Both the position numbers and the translations under genes were made by a program. The notes under the pieces are model-generated. The model was not told the DNA's origin. It ran no database searches and was given only the letters and a program-made list of their open reading frames with translations. Below, piece by piece: positions 1-6,931 of a DNA stretch of 7,043 nt; the first letter of the stretch is position 1, and every line of letters starts with the position of its first letter. Origin of the DNA: JAUREX01 sp964472135 (GTDB lineage: Bacteria; Pseudomonadota; Alphaproteobacteria; Rhodobacterales; Rhodobacteraceae); the NCBI GenBank assembly GCA_964472135.1, contig CAYYJB010000090.1, positions 1 through 7,043 of the forward strand, read 5' to 3'.

Positions 1-3000
1 ATCATCCGGGTCGCGCGCGAATCGGGGGCGGATGCGATCCACCCGGGTTATGGGCTGCTGTCCGAGAACCCGGCGCTGGTCGATGCCTGCGATGCCGCCG
101 GCATCGCCTTCATCGGCCCGACAGCCGACACGATGCGCGCGCTCGGCGACAAGGCGAGTGCCCGGCGCGTCGCGATCGCTGCCGGCGTGCCTGTCATCCC
201 CGCGACCGAGGTTCTGGGCGACGACATGGCCGAGGTCGCCCGCCAGGCGGCCGCGATCGGCTATCCGATGATGCTCAAGGCCTCGTGGGGCGGGGGCGGG
301 CGCGGGATGCGCCCGATCCGCTCGCCCGAGGAGCTCGAGGCCAAGGTGCGCGAGGGCCGGCGCGAGGCCGAGGCCGCCTTTGGCAACGGCGAGGGCTATC
401 TCGAGAAGATGATCACCCGCGCCCGCCATGTCGAGGTGCAGCTTCTGGGCGACCTGCACGGCGGGCTCTATCACCTGTGGGAACGCGACTGCTCGGTCCA
501 GCGGCGCAACCAGAAGGTCGTAGAGCGCGCCCCCGCCCCCTATCTGACCGAGGCGCAGCGCGCCGAGGTCTGCGGGCTGGCGCTGAAGATCGGCCAGGCG
601 GTCGGATACCAGAACGCCGGCACCGTCGAGTTCCTGATGGACATGGAGACGGGCGCCTTCTACTTCATCGAGGTCAACCCCCGCATCCAGGTCGAGCATA
701 CCGTCACCGAAGAGGTCACGGGCATCGACATCGTGCGCGCGCAGATCCTGATTGCCGAGGGCGCGACGCTCGCCGCCGCGACGGGCGCGCCGACACAGGC
801 GGATGTGCGCCTTGCGGGACATGCGCTGCAATGCCGTATCACGACCGAGGACCCGCAGAACAACTTCATCCCCGATTACGGCCGCATCACCGCCTATCGC
901 GAGGCGACCGGCATGGGCATCCGCCTCGATGGCGGGACGGCCTATTCGGGCGGGGTCATCACGCGCCACTACGACAGCCTGCTCGTCAAGATCACGGCCT
1001 GGGCGCAGACGCCCGATCAGGCGATCGCGCGGATGGACCGGGCGTTGCGCGAATACCGCATCCGGGGGGTTTCGACCAATATCGCGTTCGTCGAGAATCT
1101 GCTGAAACATCCGACGTTTCTGAACAACACCTACACCACGACCTTCATCGACACGACGCCCGACCTTTTCGCCTTCAGCCGCCGCAAGGACCGGGCGACG
1201 AAGATCCTGACCTACATCGCCGACATCACCGTGAACGGGCACCCCGAGACGGCGGGGCGCCCCAAACCGGCCGCGCGCGCCAAGGCGCCGCGCCCGCCGC
1301 AGGTGCCGCTCGGCGTCCGGCCGCCCCGCGGGGCGCGCGATCTGCTGCTGGAGAAGGGGCCGCAGGCGGTGGCCGACTGGATGGCGGCCGAAAAGCGCCT
1401 GCTTGTCACCGACACGACCATGCGCGACGGCCATCAGTCGCTCCTGGCGACGCGGATGCGCTCGGCCGACATGGTGCGGGTGGCGCCGGCCTATGCGCAT
1501 CTGCTGCCGGGTCTCTTCAGCGTCGAATGCTGGGGGGGCGCGACCTTCGATGTCGCCTATCGCTTCTTGCAGGAATGCCCGTGGGAGCGGCTGCGCGCGT
1601 TGCGCGCGGGGATGCCGAACCTGCTCACGCAGATGCTGCTGCGGGGGGCGAACGGGGTCGGCTACACGACCTATGCCGACAATGTCGTGGTGGGTTTCGT
1701 GCGGCAGGCGGCGGCGTCTGGCGTCGATGTGTTCCGCGTCTTCGACAGCCTCAACTGGGTCGAGAACATGCGCGTCGCGATGGATGCGGTGCTCGAGACG
1801 GGAAAGGTGCTCGAGGGGACGATCTGCTACACGGGCGACATGCTCGATCCGGCGCGGTCGAAATATGATCTGGCCTATTACCTCGCGATGGCGCGCGAGA
1901 TGCGCGCGGCGGGCGCGCATGTGCTGGGGCTGAAGGACATGGCGGGGCTGATGAAGCCCGCCTCGGCGCGCGTGCTGATCCGCGCGCTGAAGGAAGAGGT
2001 CGGGCTGCCCGTCCACTTCCACACGCACGACACCTCGGGGCTCGGATCGGCCACGATCCTTGCCTCCGCCGAGGCCGGGGTCGATGCGGTCGATTGCGCG
2101 ATGGATGCGCTCTCGGGCAACACGAGCCAGCCCACGATCGGCTCGGTTGTCGAGGCGCTCAAGGATGATCCGCGCGATACCGGCCTCGACATCGCCGCGA
2201 TCCGGGCGATCTCGAATTATTGGGAGGGGGTGCGGGGCGCCTATGCGGCCTTCGAATCGGGGCTGCAATCACCCGCCTCCGAGGTCTATCTGCACGAGAT
2301 GCCGGGCGGGCAGTTCACGAACCTCAAGGCGCAGGCGCGCTCACTCGGGCTCGAGGACCGCTGGCACGAGGTCGCGCAGGCCTATGCCGACGCCAACCAG
2401 ATGTTCGGCGACATCGTGAAGGTCACGCCCTCGTCCAAGGTGGTGGGCGACATGGCGCTGATGATGGTGGCGCAGGGCCTCACGCGCGCGCAGGTCGAGG
2501 ATCCGGGGACCGAGGTCGTGTTCCCCGAATCGGTTGTTGACATGCTGCGCGGCAACATCGGCCAGCCCCCGGGCGGCTGGCCCGAGGGCATCATGCGCAA
2601 GGCGCTGAAGGGCGAGGCCCCGATCACCCACCGCCCCGGCGCCCATCTGCCGCCGGTCGATCTCGAGGCCGCGCGCGCGACCGCGCTGGCCGAGGTGCGC
2701 GCCCGCTCGGGCGAGGATGCCGACAGCCAGGTCGTCGATGACGAGGATCTGATGGGGTATCTCATGTATCCCAAGGTCTTCCTCGACTATCGCCAGCGGC
2801 ATGCGACCTATGGGCCGGTGCGCGCGCTCGATACCCTGACGTTCTTCTACGGCATGCAGCCGGGGCAAGAGATCACGGCCGAGATCGACCCGGGCAAGAT
2901 CCTCGAGATCCGCCTGCAGGCCGTGGGCGAGACGACCGAAGACGGCGAGGTGCGGGTCTTTTTCGAACTGAACGGCCAGCCGCGCGTCATCCGCGTGCCG

Positions 3001-3279
3001 AACCGCGCGATCAAGGCCACCGCCAAGGCCCGCCCCAAGGCCGCGGAGGGCAACCCCGCCCATGTCGGCGCACCGATGCCGGGCGCCATCGCCTCGGTCG
3101 CGGTGACGGCGGGGCAGAAGATCAAGGCGGGCGACCTGCTTCTCACCATCGAGGCGATGAAGATGGAAACCGCGCTCCATGCCGAGCGCGGCGGGATCGT
3201 CGGCGCGGTCCATGTGAGCCCGGGCTCGCAGGTCGATGCCAAGGATCTGCTGGTCGAGATCGCCGCCGATCCGGGCTGA
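1..3279 (+). CDS. pyc: Pyruvate carboxylase, 5'-truncated by the window edge
   Basis: Biotin-dependent cytosolic enzyme that carboxylates pyruvate to oxaloacetate using ATP and bicarbonate (anaplerosis). The frame is open from base 1 and starts mid-protein with the IHPGYGLLSEN motif, so about 50-60 N-terminal residues are outside; 1092 codons are present against roughly 1150 in the family. Visible in order (window codon numbers): ATP-grasp biotin carboxylase with the glycine-rich loop GGGGRGM (97-103) and the EVNPRIQVEHT metal/ATP site (224-234); a proline-rich linker (about 420-450); carboxyltransferase barrel from about 467, with metal ligands Asp476 (RDGHQS), the Lys645 expected to be carboxylated (LKDMAGL) and the HFHTHD histidines, and catalytic Thr809 (VTPSSK); C-terminal biotin carrier domain with biotinyl Lys1054 in EAMKMET. 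The spacings Asp476-Lys645 (169) and Lys645-Thr809 (164) agree with those I recall for Rhizobium etli pyruvate carboxylase. The gene ends 7 bases from the convergent gntR gene. The start codon and promoter are not visible. Confidence 0.97.
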   Translation: MIRVARESGADAIHPGYGLLSENPALVDACDAAGIAFIGPTADTMRALGDKASARRVAIAAGVPVIPATEVLGDDMAEVARQAAAIGYPMMLKASWGGGGRGMRPIRSPEELEAKVREGRREAEAAFGNGEGYLEKMITRARHVEVQLLGDLHGGLYHLWERDCSVQRRNQKVVERAPAPYLTEAQRAEVCGLALKIGQAVGYQNAGTVEFLMDMETGAFYFIEVNPRIQVEHTVTEEVTGIDIVRAQILIAEGATLAAATGAPTQADVRLAGHALQCRITTEDPQNNFIPDYGRITAYREATGMGIRLDGGTAYSGGVITRHYDSLLVKITAWAQTPDQAIARMDRALREYRIRGVSTNIAFVENLLKHPTFLNNTYTTTFIDTTPDLFAFSRRKDRATKILTYIADITVNGHPETAGRPKPAARAKAPRPPQVPLGVRPPRGARDLLLEKGPQAVADWMAAEKRLLVTDTTMRDGHQSLLATRMRSADMVRVAPAYAHLLPGLFSVECWGGATFDVAYRFLQECPWERLRALRAGMPNLLTQMLLRGANGVGYTTYADNVVVGFVRQAAASGVDVFRVFDSLNWVENMRVAMDAVLETGKVLEGTICYTGDMLDPARSKYDLAYYLAMAREMRAAGAHVLGLKDMAGLMKPASARVLIRALKEEVGLPVHFHTHDTSGLGSATILASAEAGVDAVDCAMDALSGNTSQPTIGSVVEALKDDPRDTGLDIAAIRAISNYWEGVRGAYAAFESGLQSPASEVYLHEMPGGQFTNLKAQARSLGLEDRWHEVAQAYADANQMFGDIVKVTPSSKVVGDMALMMVAQGLTRAQVEDPGTEVVFPESVVDMLRGNIGQPPGGWPEGIMRKALKGEAPITHRPGAHLPPVDLEAARATALAEVRARSGEDADSQVVDDEDLMGYLMYPKVFLDYRQRHATYGPVRALDTLTFFYGMQPGQEITAEIDPGKILEIRLQAVGETTEDGEVRVFFELNGQPRVIRVPNRAIKATAKARPKAAEGNPAHVGAPMPGAIASVAVTAGQKIKAGDLLLTIEAMKMETALHAERGGIVGAVHVSPGSQVDAKDLLVEIAADPG

Positions 3280-3286
3280 TCGCCCG
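3272..3286. other. Small inverted repeat at the pyc/gntR convergent junction
   Basis: CGGGC at 3272-3276 and GCCCG at 3282-3286 form a 5-bp stem with a 5-base loop that contains the pyc stop codon. A competing stem (TCGCC 3280-3284 with GGCGA 3290-3294) overlaps it. Neither is followed by a run of T on either strand, so neither is a classical intrinsic terminator. In GC-rich DNA stems this short arise easily by chance; it is listed only because this is the sole non-coding space between the two genes. Confidence 0.2.
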
Positions 3287-3952
3287 TCAGGCGAGGCGCA
3301 GCGCGCCGGCCTCGATCCGCAGCCGCGTCTCGTAGGCGCGCGAGATGTGGCTGCGCAGCGCCGCGCAGGCACCCTCGCCGTCGCGCGCCGCGATCGCCTC
3401 GACGATGCGCCCATGCTCGGCCAGCGCGTCGATGTCGCGCCCCTCGGCCGCGAGCGTCGTCTTGGCCATCAGCGCCATGGAACGGTGCACGAGTTCGAGT
3501 TGCTGCACGAGAAAGCGGTTGTGCGAGGCGAGGTGGATCTGGCGGTGAAAGCGGCGGTTGGCGCGCGCGAGCGACTGCGGATCACCGAGCAGCGCGCCGT
3601 CCTCTGCCACCATCGCGCGCAGCACAGCGATTTCCTCGGGCGTGGCGTGCTGGGCCGCAAGCCGCGCCGCGAGGCCCTCTAGTTCGGCGCGCACGGCATA
3701 GAGTTCCGCCAGTTCGTTGTGATCGAGGCTTGCCACGAAGAGGCTGCGCCCGTCGCGCGTCAGCATCGCCTGCGTCTCGAGGCGCTGAAGCGCCTCGCGC
3801 ACGGGTGTGCGCGACACGCCGAAGCGCTCGGCCAGTTCCGCTTCGACCAGCCTGTCGCCGGGGCGGAAGGTGCCGCCCTCTATCGCCTCGACGATCAGCG
3901 CATAGGCATCGCGCGGCACGGGTCTGATGTCTTTCTGCACGCGTGCAATCAT
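3287..3952 (-). CDS. GntR-family transcription regulator, FadR/FCD subfamily
   Basis: A 221-residue DNA-binding regulator expected to sense a small acid or similar metabolite. Residues 14-75 form the winged helix-turn-helix, with the typical GDRLVEAELAERFGVSRTPVREAL stretch (32-55 region). Residues 80-215 form the all-helical FCD ligand domain; its usual metal-site positions are Asn132 and His136 (NRRFH), His180 (AEHGRI) and His202 (RSHISRA). Asn stands where many members carry Asp, a common variant. The start at 3952 is preferred because a GGAG lies 5 bases before it and because the open frame extending upstream to 4432 is arginine/proline-rich antisense of the ubiH-like gene. It faces pyc tail to tail and is divergent from the ubiH-like gene. 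FCD regulators often repress themselves or a neighbour; the ligand and regulon cannot be told from this sequence, and no catabolic operon sits beside it. Confidence 0.92.
   Translation of the reverse strand: MIARVQKDIRPVPRDAYALIVEAIEGGTFRPGDRLVEAELAERFGVSRTPVREALQRLETQAMLTRDGRSLFVASLDHNELAELYAVRAELEGLAARLAAQHATPEEIAVLRAMVAEDGALLGDPQSLARANRRFHRQIHLASHNRFLVQQLELVHRSMALMAKTTLAAEGRDIDALAEHGRIVEAIAARDGEGACAALRSHISRAYETRLRIEAGALRLA
3936..3947. promoter_or_regulatory. Perfect 12-bp palindrome, possible operator in gntR codons 2-6
   Basis: TGCACGCGTGCA reads the same on both strands and begins 4 bases inside the gntR coding sequence, about 11 bases after its ribosome-binding site. GntR/FCD dimers bind short palindromes close to their own start, so it could be an autoregulatory operator. 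It does not match the well-known TGGTnnnACCA FadR-type site, and it encodes ordinary residues (ARVQ), so chance is a real alternative. Confidence 0.3.
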
Positions 3953-3957
3953 CCCAA

Positions 3958-3961
3958 CTCC
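3958..3961 (-). promoter_or_regulatory. Ribosome-binding site of the gntR gene
   Basis: On the minus strand GGAG precedes the ATG at 3952 by 5 bases (TTGGG). It decides the start: the same frame is open 160 codons further upstream, but that part has no family similarity and overlaps the divergent gene. Confidence 0.7.
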
Positions 3962-4033
3962 ATACCGCCCGCCCCGGATCGGCACAAGCGCAGCGGTCTT
4001 TTCCTTTGCCGCGCGGCGCCCTATCTGGGGTTC

Positions 4034-4040
4034 AAAGGGG
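4034..4040 (+). promoter_or_regulatory. Ribosome-binding site of the ubiH-like gene
   Basis: AAAGGGG lies 7 bases before the ATG at 4048. It supports that start over an in-frame ATG at 3943, which would add 35 residues without family character and would lie inside the divergent gntR gene. Confidence 0.7.
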
Positions 4041-4047
4041 ATCGGGC

Positions 4048-5280
4048 ATGGCGCGGCAGCGGGTCGATATCGCAATCTCGGGCGGCGGGGTGGCGGGCCT
4101 CGTGGCGGCGGCTGCGTTCGGGGCCGAGGGGTTCTCGGTCGTCTGCGTCGATCCCGCGCCGCCGGTAACGGCCGAAGAGGAAGCGGGCGCCGATCTGCGC
4201 ACCACCGCCTTCCTGCAACCCTCGGTCGAGGTGCTGGAGCGGGCGGGGATCTGGCCCCGCCTTGCGCCCCATGCCACCGCGCTTGGCGTGATGCGGATCG
4301 TCGATGCGGGGGGGCCGGACGGATCGGCCCGCGTCGTGCGCGATTTCGACGCGGCCGACATCTCGGACCGGCCCTTCGGCTGGAACCTTCCCAACTGGCT
4401 GATCCGGCGCGAGATCGTCGCGCATCTCGCAACCCTGCCGGGGGTCGAGTTCGCGCCGGGCGTGGCCACGCGCAGCGTGCTGACGCGCGAGGGCGCCGCG
4501 ATCATCGGCCTCAGCGACGGGCGCAGCATCGAGGCGCGGCTGCTGATCGGGGCGGATGGGCGCGATTCGGCGGTGCGCGAGGCGGTGGGGATCGGGTCGC
4601 GGACGCTGCGCTATGGGCAGAAGGCGCTGGTCTTTGCGGTGACGCACGCGATCCCGCACGGCAATGTCTCGACCGAGGTGCACCGCTCGGGCGGGCCGTT
4701 CACGCTCGTGCCTCTGCCCGACCGCGACGGCCGCCCGGCCTCGGCCGTGGTATGGATGGAGCGGGGGCCCGAGGCGTTGCGCCTCGCCGCCCTGCCCGAG
4801 GCGGTCTTTGAGGCCGAGGCGACCGCGCGCTCGGCGCATCTTTACGGCCCGCTGCGCCTGGCCGGGCGGCGCGGCGTCTGGCCGATCATCTCGCGCCTTG
4901 CCGATGCGATGACGGCCGAGCGCACCGCGCTGATGGCCGAGGCCGCGCATGTCGTGCCGCCCATCGGGGCGCAAGGGCTGAACATGAGCCTGGGCGACCT
5001 GCGCGTGCTGGTCGGGCTTGCGACGGCCGACCGCGCGGGGCTGGGAGGGCCCGCGATGCTCGCGGCCTATGCCCGCGCCCGCCACCCCGAGGTGGCGGCG
5101 CGGGTCGCGGGGATCGATCTGCTCAACCGCGCCTCGATGGCCGGGGCGCAAGGCGTGCGCGACCTGCGCGCGGGGCTCGTCTCGGCGCTCTATTCGGCGG
5201 CGCCGGTGCGCAAGGGGCTGATGCGCGCGGGCTTGGGGCTGGGGCTGGGGCTGGGGCTCAGCCTGCCGACAGGCGGCTGA
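4048..5280 (+). CDS. UbiH/UbiF/COQ6-family FAD-dependent monooxygenase (probable ubiquinone biosynthesis hydroxylase)
   Basis: A 410-residue class A flavin monooxygenase, the usual length, expected to hydroxylate the aromatic ring of a membrane-bound ubiquinone precursor using NAD(P)H and O2. Residues 6-36 are the FAD-binding Rossmann fold, with GxGxxG as GGGVAG (12-17) and an acidic strand end (VCVDP). Arg51 follows in DLRTTAFLQ, the family's DxRTxAL region; the GADGRDSAVR motif is at 168-177; PPIGAQGLNMSLGDL is at 304-318. The FAD-ribityl GDAAH motif reads AEAAH (297-301), with Glu298 in place of Asp; as I recall, alphaproteobacterial UbiH/UbiL proteins commonly show this form, so it need not mean loss of function. 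Which ring position it hydroxylates (UbiH, UbiF or UbiL role) cannot be decided, so no symbol is given. The C-terminus ends in five Gly-Leu dipeptides encoded by a hexanucleotide repeat. The last 23 bases overlap the end of convergent rnj. Confidence 0.9.
   Translation: MARQRVDIAISGGGVAGLVAAAAFGAEGFSVVCVDPAPPVTAEEEAGADLRTTAFLQPSVEVLERAGIWPRLAPHATALGVMRIVDAGGPDGSARVVRDFDAADISDRPFGWNLPNWLIRREIVAHLATLPGVEFAPGVATRSVLTREGAAIIGLSDGRSIEARLLIGADGRDSAVREAVGIGSRTLRYGQKALVFAVTHAIPHGNVSTEVHRSGGPFTLVPLPDRDGRPASAVVWMERGPEALRLAALPEAVFEAEATARSAHLYGPLRLAGRRGVWPIISRLADAMTAERTALMAEAAHVVPPIGAQGLNMSLGDLRVLVGLATADRAGLGGPAMLAAYARARHPEVAARVAGIDLLNRASMAGAQGVRDLRAGLVSALYSAAPVRKGLMRAGLGLGLGLGLSLPTGG
5235..5258 (+). repeat. 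Four tandem GGGGCT units, exact G-quadruplex motif
   Basis: Four perfect copies of GGGGCT run through the last codons of the ubiH-like gene, preceded by a degenerate copy (GGGCTT, 5229-5234). They encode alternating Gly-Leu. The four runs of four G with 2-base loops at 5235-5256 are a textbook G-quadruplex pattern on the plus (coding) strand. The array ends on the first base of the rnj stop codon (5258-5260), so it lies just beyond the rnj reading frame. Copy-number change by whole units would alter only the tail of the plus-strand protein. Confidence 0.85.
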
Positions 5281-6931
5281 CGACGACCGTCACCTCGGGC
5301 TTCTTGCCGATCTCCTCAAGGCTCGTCTGGCGCACGACGCGGCGGATCGCCTCGTCAAGGCGGGCATCGTCGCGCAGCGTGCGGGCATCGGCGCGGCCGA
5401 GGAAGGTCGCGAGCCCCGCCTCGATCGCCTCCGAGAGCGCCCCGCCCCGCTTGCCCGTCGCCGGCAGGCCCATGAGGTCGGCCCACGCCTCGCCGAGGGG
5501 CGCGTCATCCTCGTCGAGCACGACCGTGACGGTGACATGGCCGTTCAGCGCCAGGCGGATGCGGTCGCGCACCACCCCGTCGATCGCCCCGATCAGCACG
5601 TTGCCGTCGAGATAGACCCGGCCCGTCTCGATGTATTCGGCGACGTCGATCCGATCCTCGGAGAGGTCGAGCATCATGCCGTTCGTGACCACATCCGACA
5701 CGATGCCGTGCCCCGTCGCAAGGCGGGCGTGCTCGCGCAGGTGGCGGTGCTCGCCGTGCTGGGGGATGACGAGGCGCGGACGGATGAGGGCATAGAGCGC
5801 CTCGATATCGGGGCGGTTGGCGTGCCCCGAGACGTGATAGCGCCCGCCCTGATCGTCGATGACATCGACGCCGAGCTCGGAAAAGCCGTTCATGACGCGC
5901 GTCACCGCCCGTTCGTTGCCGGGGATGGTGCGGGACGACAGAAGAAAGAGGTCGCCCGCCTTCATCTCGTGGCCCAGATACTTGCCGCGCGACAGCTGCG
6001 CCGAGGCCGCGCGCCGCTCGCCTTGCGTGCCCGTGACGATGAGCATGACCTGATCGCGCGGCAACTCGGTCGCGTCCTCGGGGGAGATCAGGGGCGGCAT
6101 GCCGGACAAGAGCCCCGTCTCGGTCGCGGTCTGGACCATCTGGCGCATCGCGCGCCCCATCAGGCAGACGCTGCGCCCCGCCGCCTGTCCGGCGCGCGCG
6201 AGCGTGCGCACGCGCGCGAGGTTCGAGGCGAAGGTCGTCGCCGCGACCATGCCGCGCGCCGATTTGACAAGCTCGCCGATCGGCTCGACGAGGGCGGATT
6301 CCGACCGGCCCGGATGGGGCACGAAGATGTTCGTCGAATCGCAGGTCAGCACGCGCACGCCCTCGTCGCCGATCTCGCGCAGCATCGCCTCGTCCCAGGC
6401 CTCGCCGACGCCGGGGGTGCGGTCGATCTTGAAGTCAGACCCGTGCAGGATGCGCCCCATCGGCGTCTCGATCAGCAGCATCGAGGTTTCGGGGATCGAG
6501 TGGCTGACGGGCACGAACTGGACGCGGAAGGGGCCGGCCTCGACCCATTCGGGGCGCGGCGCGTGGGCGGTGACGACGCGCGCGTCATGGCCCTGCTCGA
6601 GCAGTTTCGACTGCGCGAGGCGGGCGGTGAAGGGGCGGGCATGGACGGGCGCCGACAGGCGCGGCCAGAGATGGCCCACCGCGCCCACATGATCCTCGTG
6701 GCCATGGGTGATGAAGATGCCCTCGATCCGGTCGGCGCGCTCGGCCAGCCAAGAGACATCGGGCATGATGAGGTCGACGCCCGGCGAGGTCTCCATCTCG
6801 GGGAAGGTCACGCCCAGATCGACGACGATCAGCCGCTCGCGCCCCTCGGGGCCGTAGCCGTAGACATAGCAGTTCATCCCGATCTCGCCTGCGCCGCCGA
6901 GGGGAAGGTAGATCAGGCGATTCGGTCTCAT
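5258..6931 (-). CDS. rnj: Ribonuclease J
   Basis: A 557-residue metallo-beta-lactamase/beta-CASP ribonuclease, the usual RNase J length. Known members act on RNA as 5'-3' exonuclease and endonuclease in mRNA decay and rRNA maturation. Residues 1-200 carry the zinc site: Asp38 (VVDLG), HGHEDH (76-81), His144 (VSHSIP) and Asp166 (HGSDFKID). The beta-CASP insert follows, with TGTQGE (300-305), HVSGHANRPD (366-375) and His392 in PQHGEH. Residues from about 450 form the C-terminal domain. All catalytic positions are present, so it should be active. The ATG at 6931 overlaps the coaX stop as ATGA, and only a weak purine stretch (AGAGAGA, about 11 bases upstream) precedes it, so translation probably depends on coupling to coaX. 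Its 3' end overlaps the ubiH-like gene by 23 bases in antisense. Alphaproteobacteria commonly hold RNase J alongside RNase E. Confidence 0.96.
   Translation of the reverse strand: MRPNRLIYLPLGGAGEIGMNCYVYGYGPEGRERLIVVDLGVTFPEMETSPGVDLIMPDVSWLAERADRIEGIFITHGHEDHVGAVGHLWPRLSAPVHARPFTARLAQSKLLEQGHDARVVTAHAPRPEWVEAGPFRVQFVPVSHSIPETSMLLIETPMGRILHGSDFKIDRTPGVGEAWDEAMLREIGDEGVRVLTCDSTNIFVPHPGRSESALVEPIGELVKSARGMVAATTFASNLARVRTLARAGQAAGRSVCLMGRAMRQMVQTATETGLLSGMPPLISPEDATELPRDQVMLIVTGTQGERRAASAQLSRGKYLGHEMKAGDLFLLSSRTIPGNERAVTRVMNGFSELGVDVIDDQGGRYHVSGHANRPDIEALYALIRPRLVIPQHGEHRHLREHARLATGHGIVSDVVTNGMMLDLSEDRIDVAEYIETGRVYLDGNVLIGAIDGVVRDRIRLALNGHVTVTVVLDEDDAPLGEAWADLMGLPATGKRGGALSEAIEAGLATFLGRADARTLRDDARLDEAIRRVVRQTSLEEIGKKPEVTVVVSRLSAG
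5259..5279. terminator. Hairpin over both stop codons of the convergent gene pair (no T-run)
   Basis: CAGCC (5259-5263) pairs with GGCTG (5275-5279), and after a one-base bulge GCC (5265-5267) pairs with GGC (5272-5274), closing a GACA loop: 8 G/C-rich base pairs. It covers most of both stop codons and sits directly beside the G-rich array. Neither strand has a T-run after it, so it is not a classical intrinsic terminator; a role in ending or slowing transcription in either direction is inference from position and structure. Confidence 0.35.

Larger units (their letters stand above)
3953..4047. promoter_or_regulatory. Divergent intergenic region between gntR and the ubiH-like gene
   Basis: These 95 bases are the only non-coding stretch of any size and must contain the start signals for both divergent genes unless transcription begins inside them. 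No strong consensus promoter is visible. The best plus-strand candidate is TTTTCC (3999-4004) and TATCTG (4022-4027) with a 17-base spacer, each matching only half of the sigma-70 consensus. On the minus strand TTGAAC (4035-4030) resembles a -35 box but has no credible -10 at the right distance. A 10-bp palindrome GCCGCGCGGC lies at 4008-4017 and is probably a GC-richness effect. Confidence 0.45.

Noticed and set aside
287..306. G-quadruplex-like G-runs in pyc
   Set aside because: These encode the conserved glycine-rich ATP loop (GGGGRGM), so protein constraint plus GC-rich codon choice explains them.
285..1868. Long plus-strand open frame (527 codons) inside pyc
   Set aside because: Arginine/glycine/alanine-rich out-of-frame reading of a GC-rich gene; no domain or motif, while the pyc frame is unambiguous here.
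2341..3414. Minus-strand open frame (357 codons) opposite pyc
   Set aside because: Antisense shadow of GC-rich codons with low-complexity composition; it runs into the gntR gene on the same strand in another frame and has no recognisable motif.
3967..3989. Minus-strand TTGTGC ... TATGGA pair as a gntR promoter
   Set aside because: Weak matches, and the putative -10 would overlap the ribosome-binding site, requiring a leaderless start that the GGAG argues against.
4008..4017. Palindrome GCCGCGCGGC in the divergent region
   Set aside because: Made only of G and C in very GC-rich DNA; short and without flanking symmetry, so chance is the best explanation.
3953..4432. 160-codon N-terminal extension of the GntR protein
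   Set aside because: Compositionally biased antisense of the ubiH-like gene; a good ribosome-binding site and the family N-terminus both point to the start at 3952.
4021..5151. Minus-strand open frame (376 codons) opposite the ubiH-like gene
   Set aside because: Antisense shadow rich in R, P, H and D; no motif, and the plus-strand flavoprotein is complete with all its motifs.
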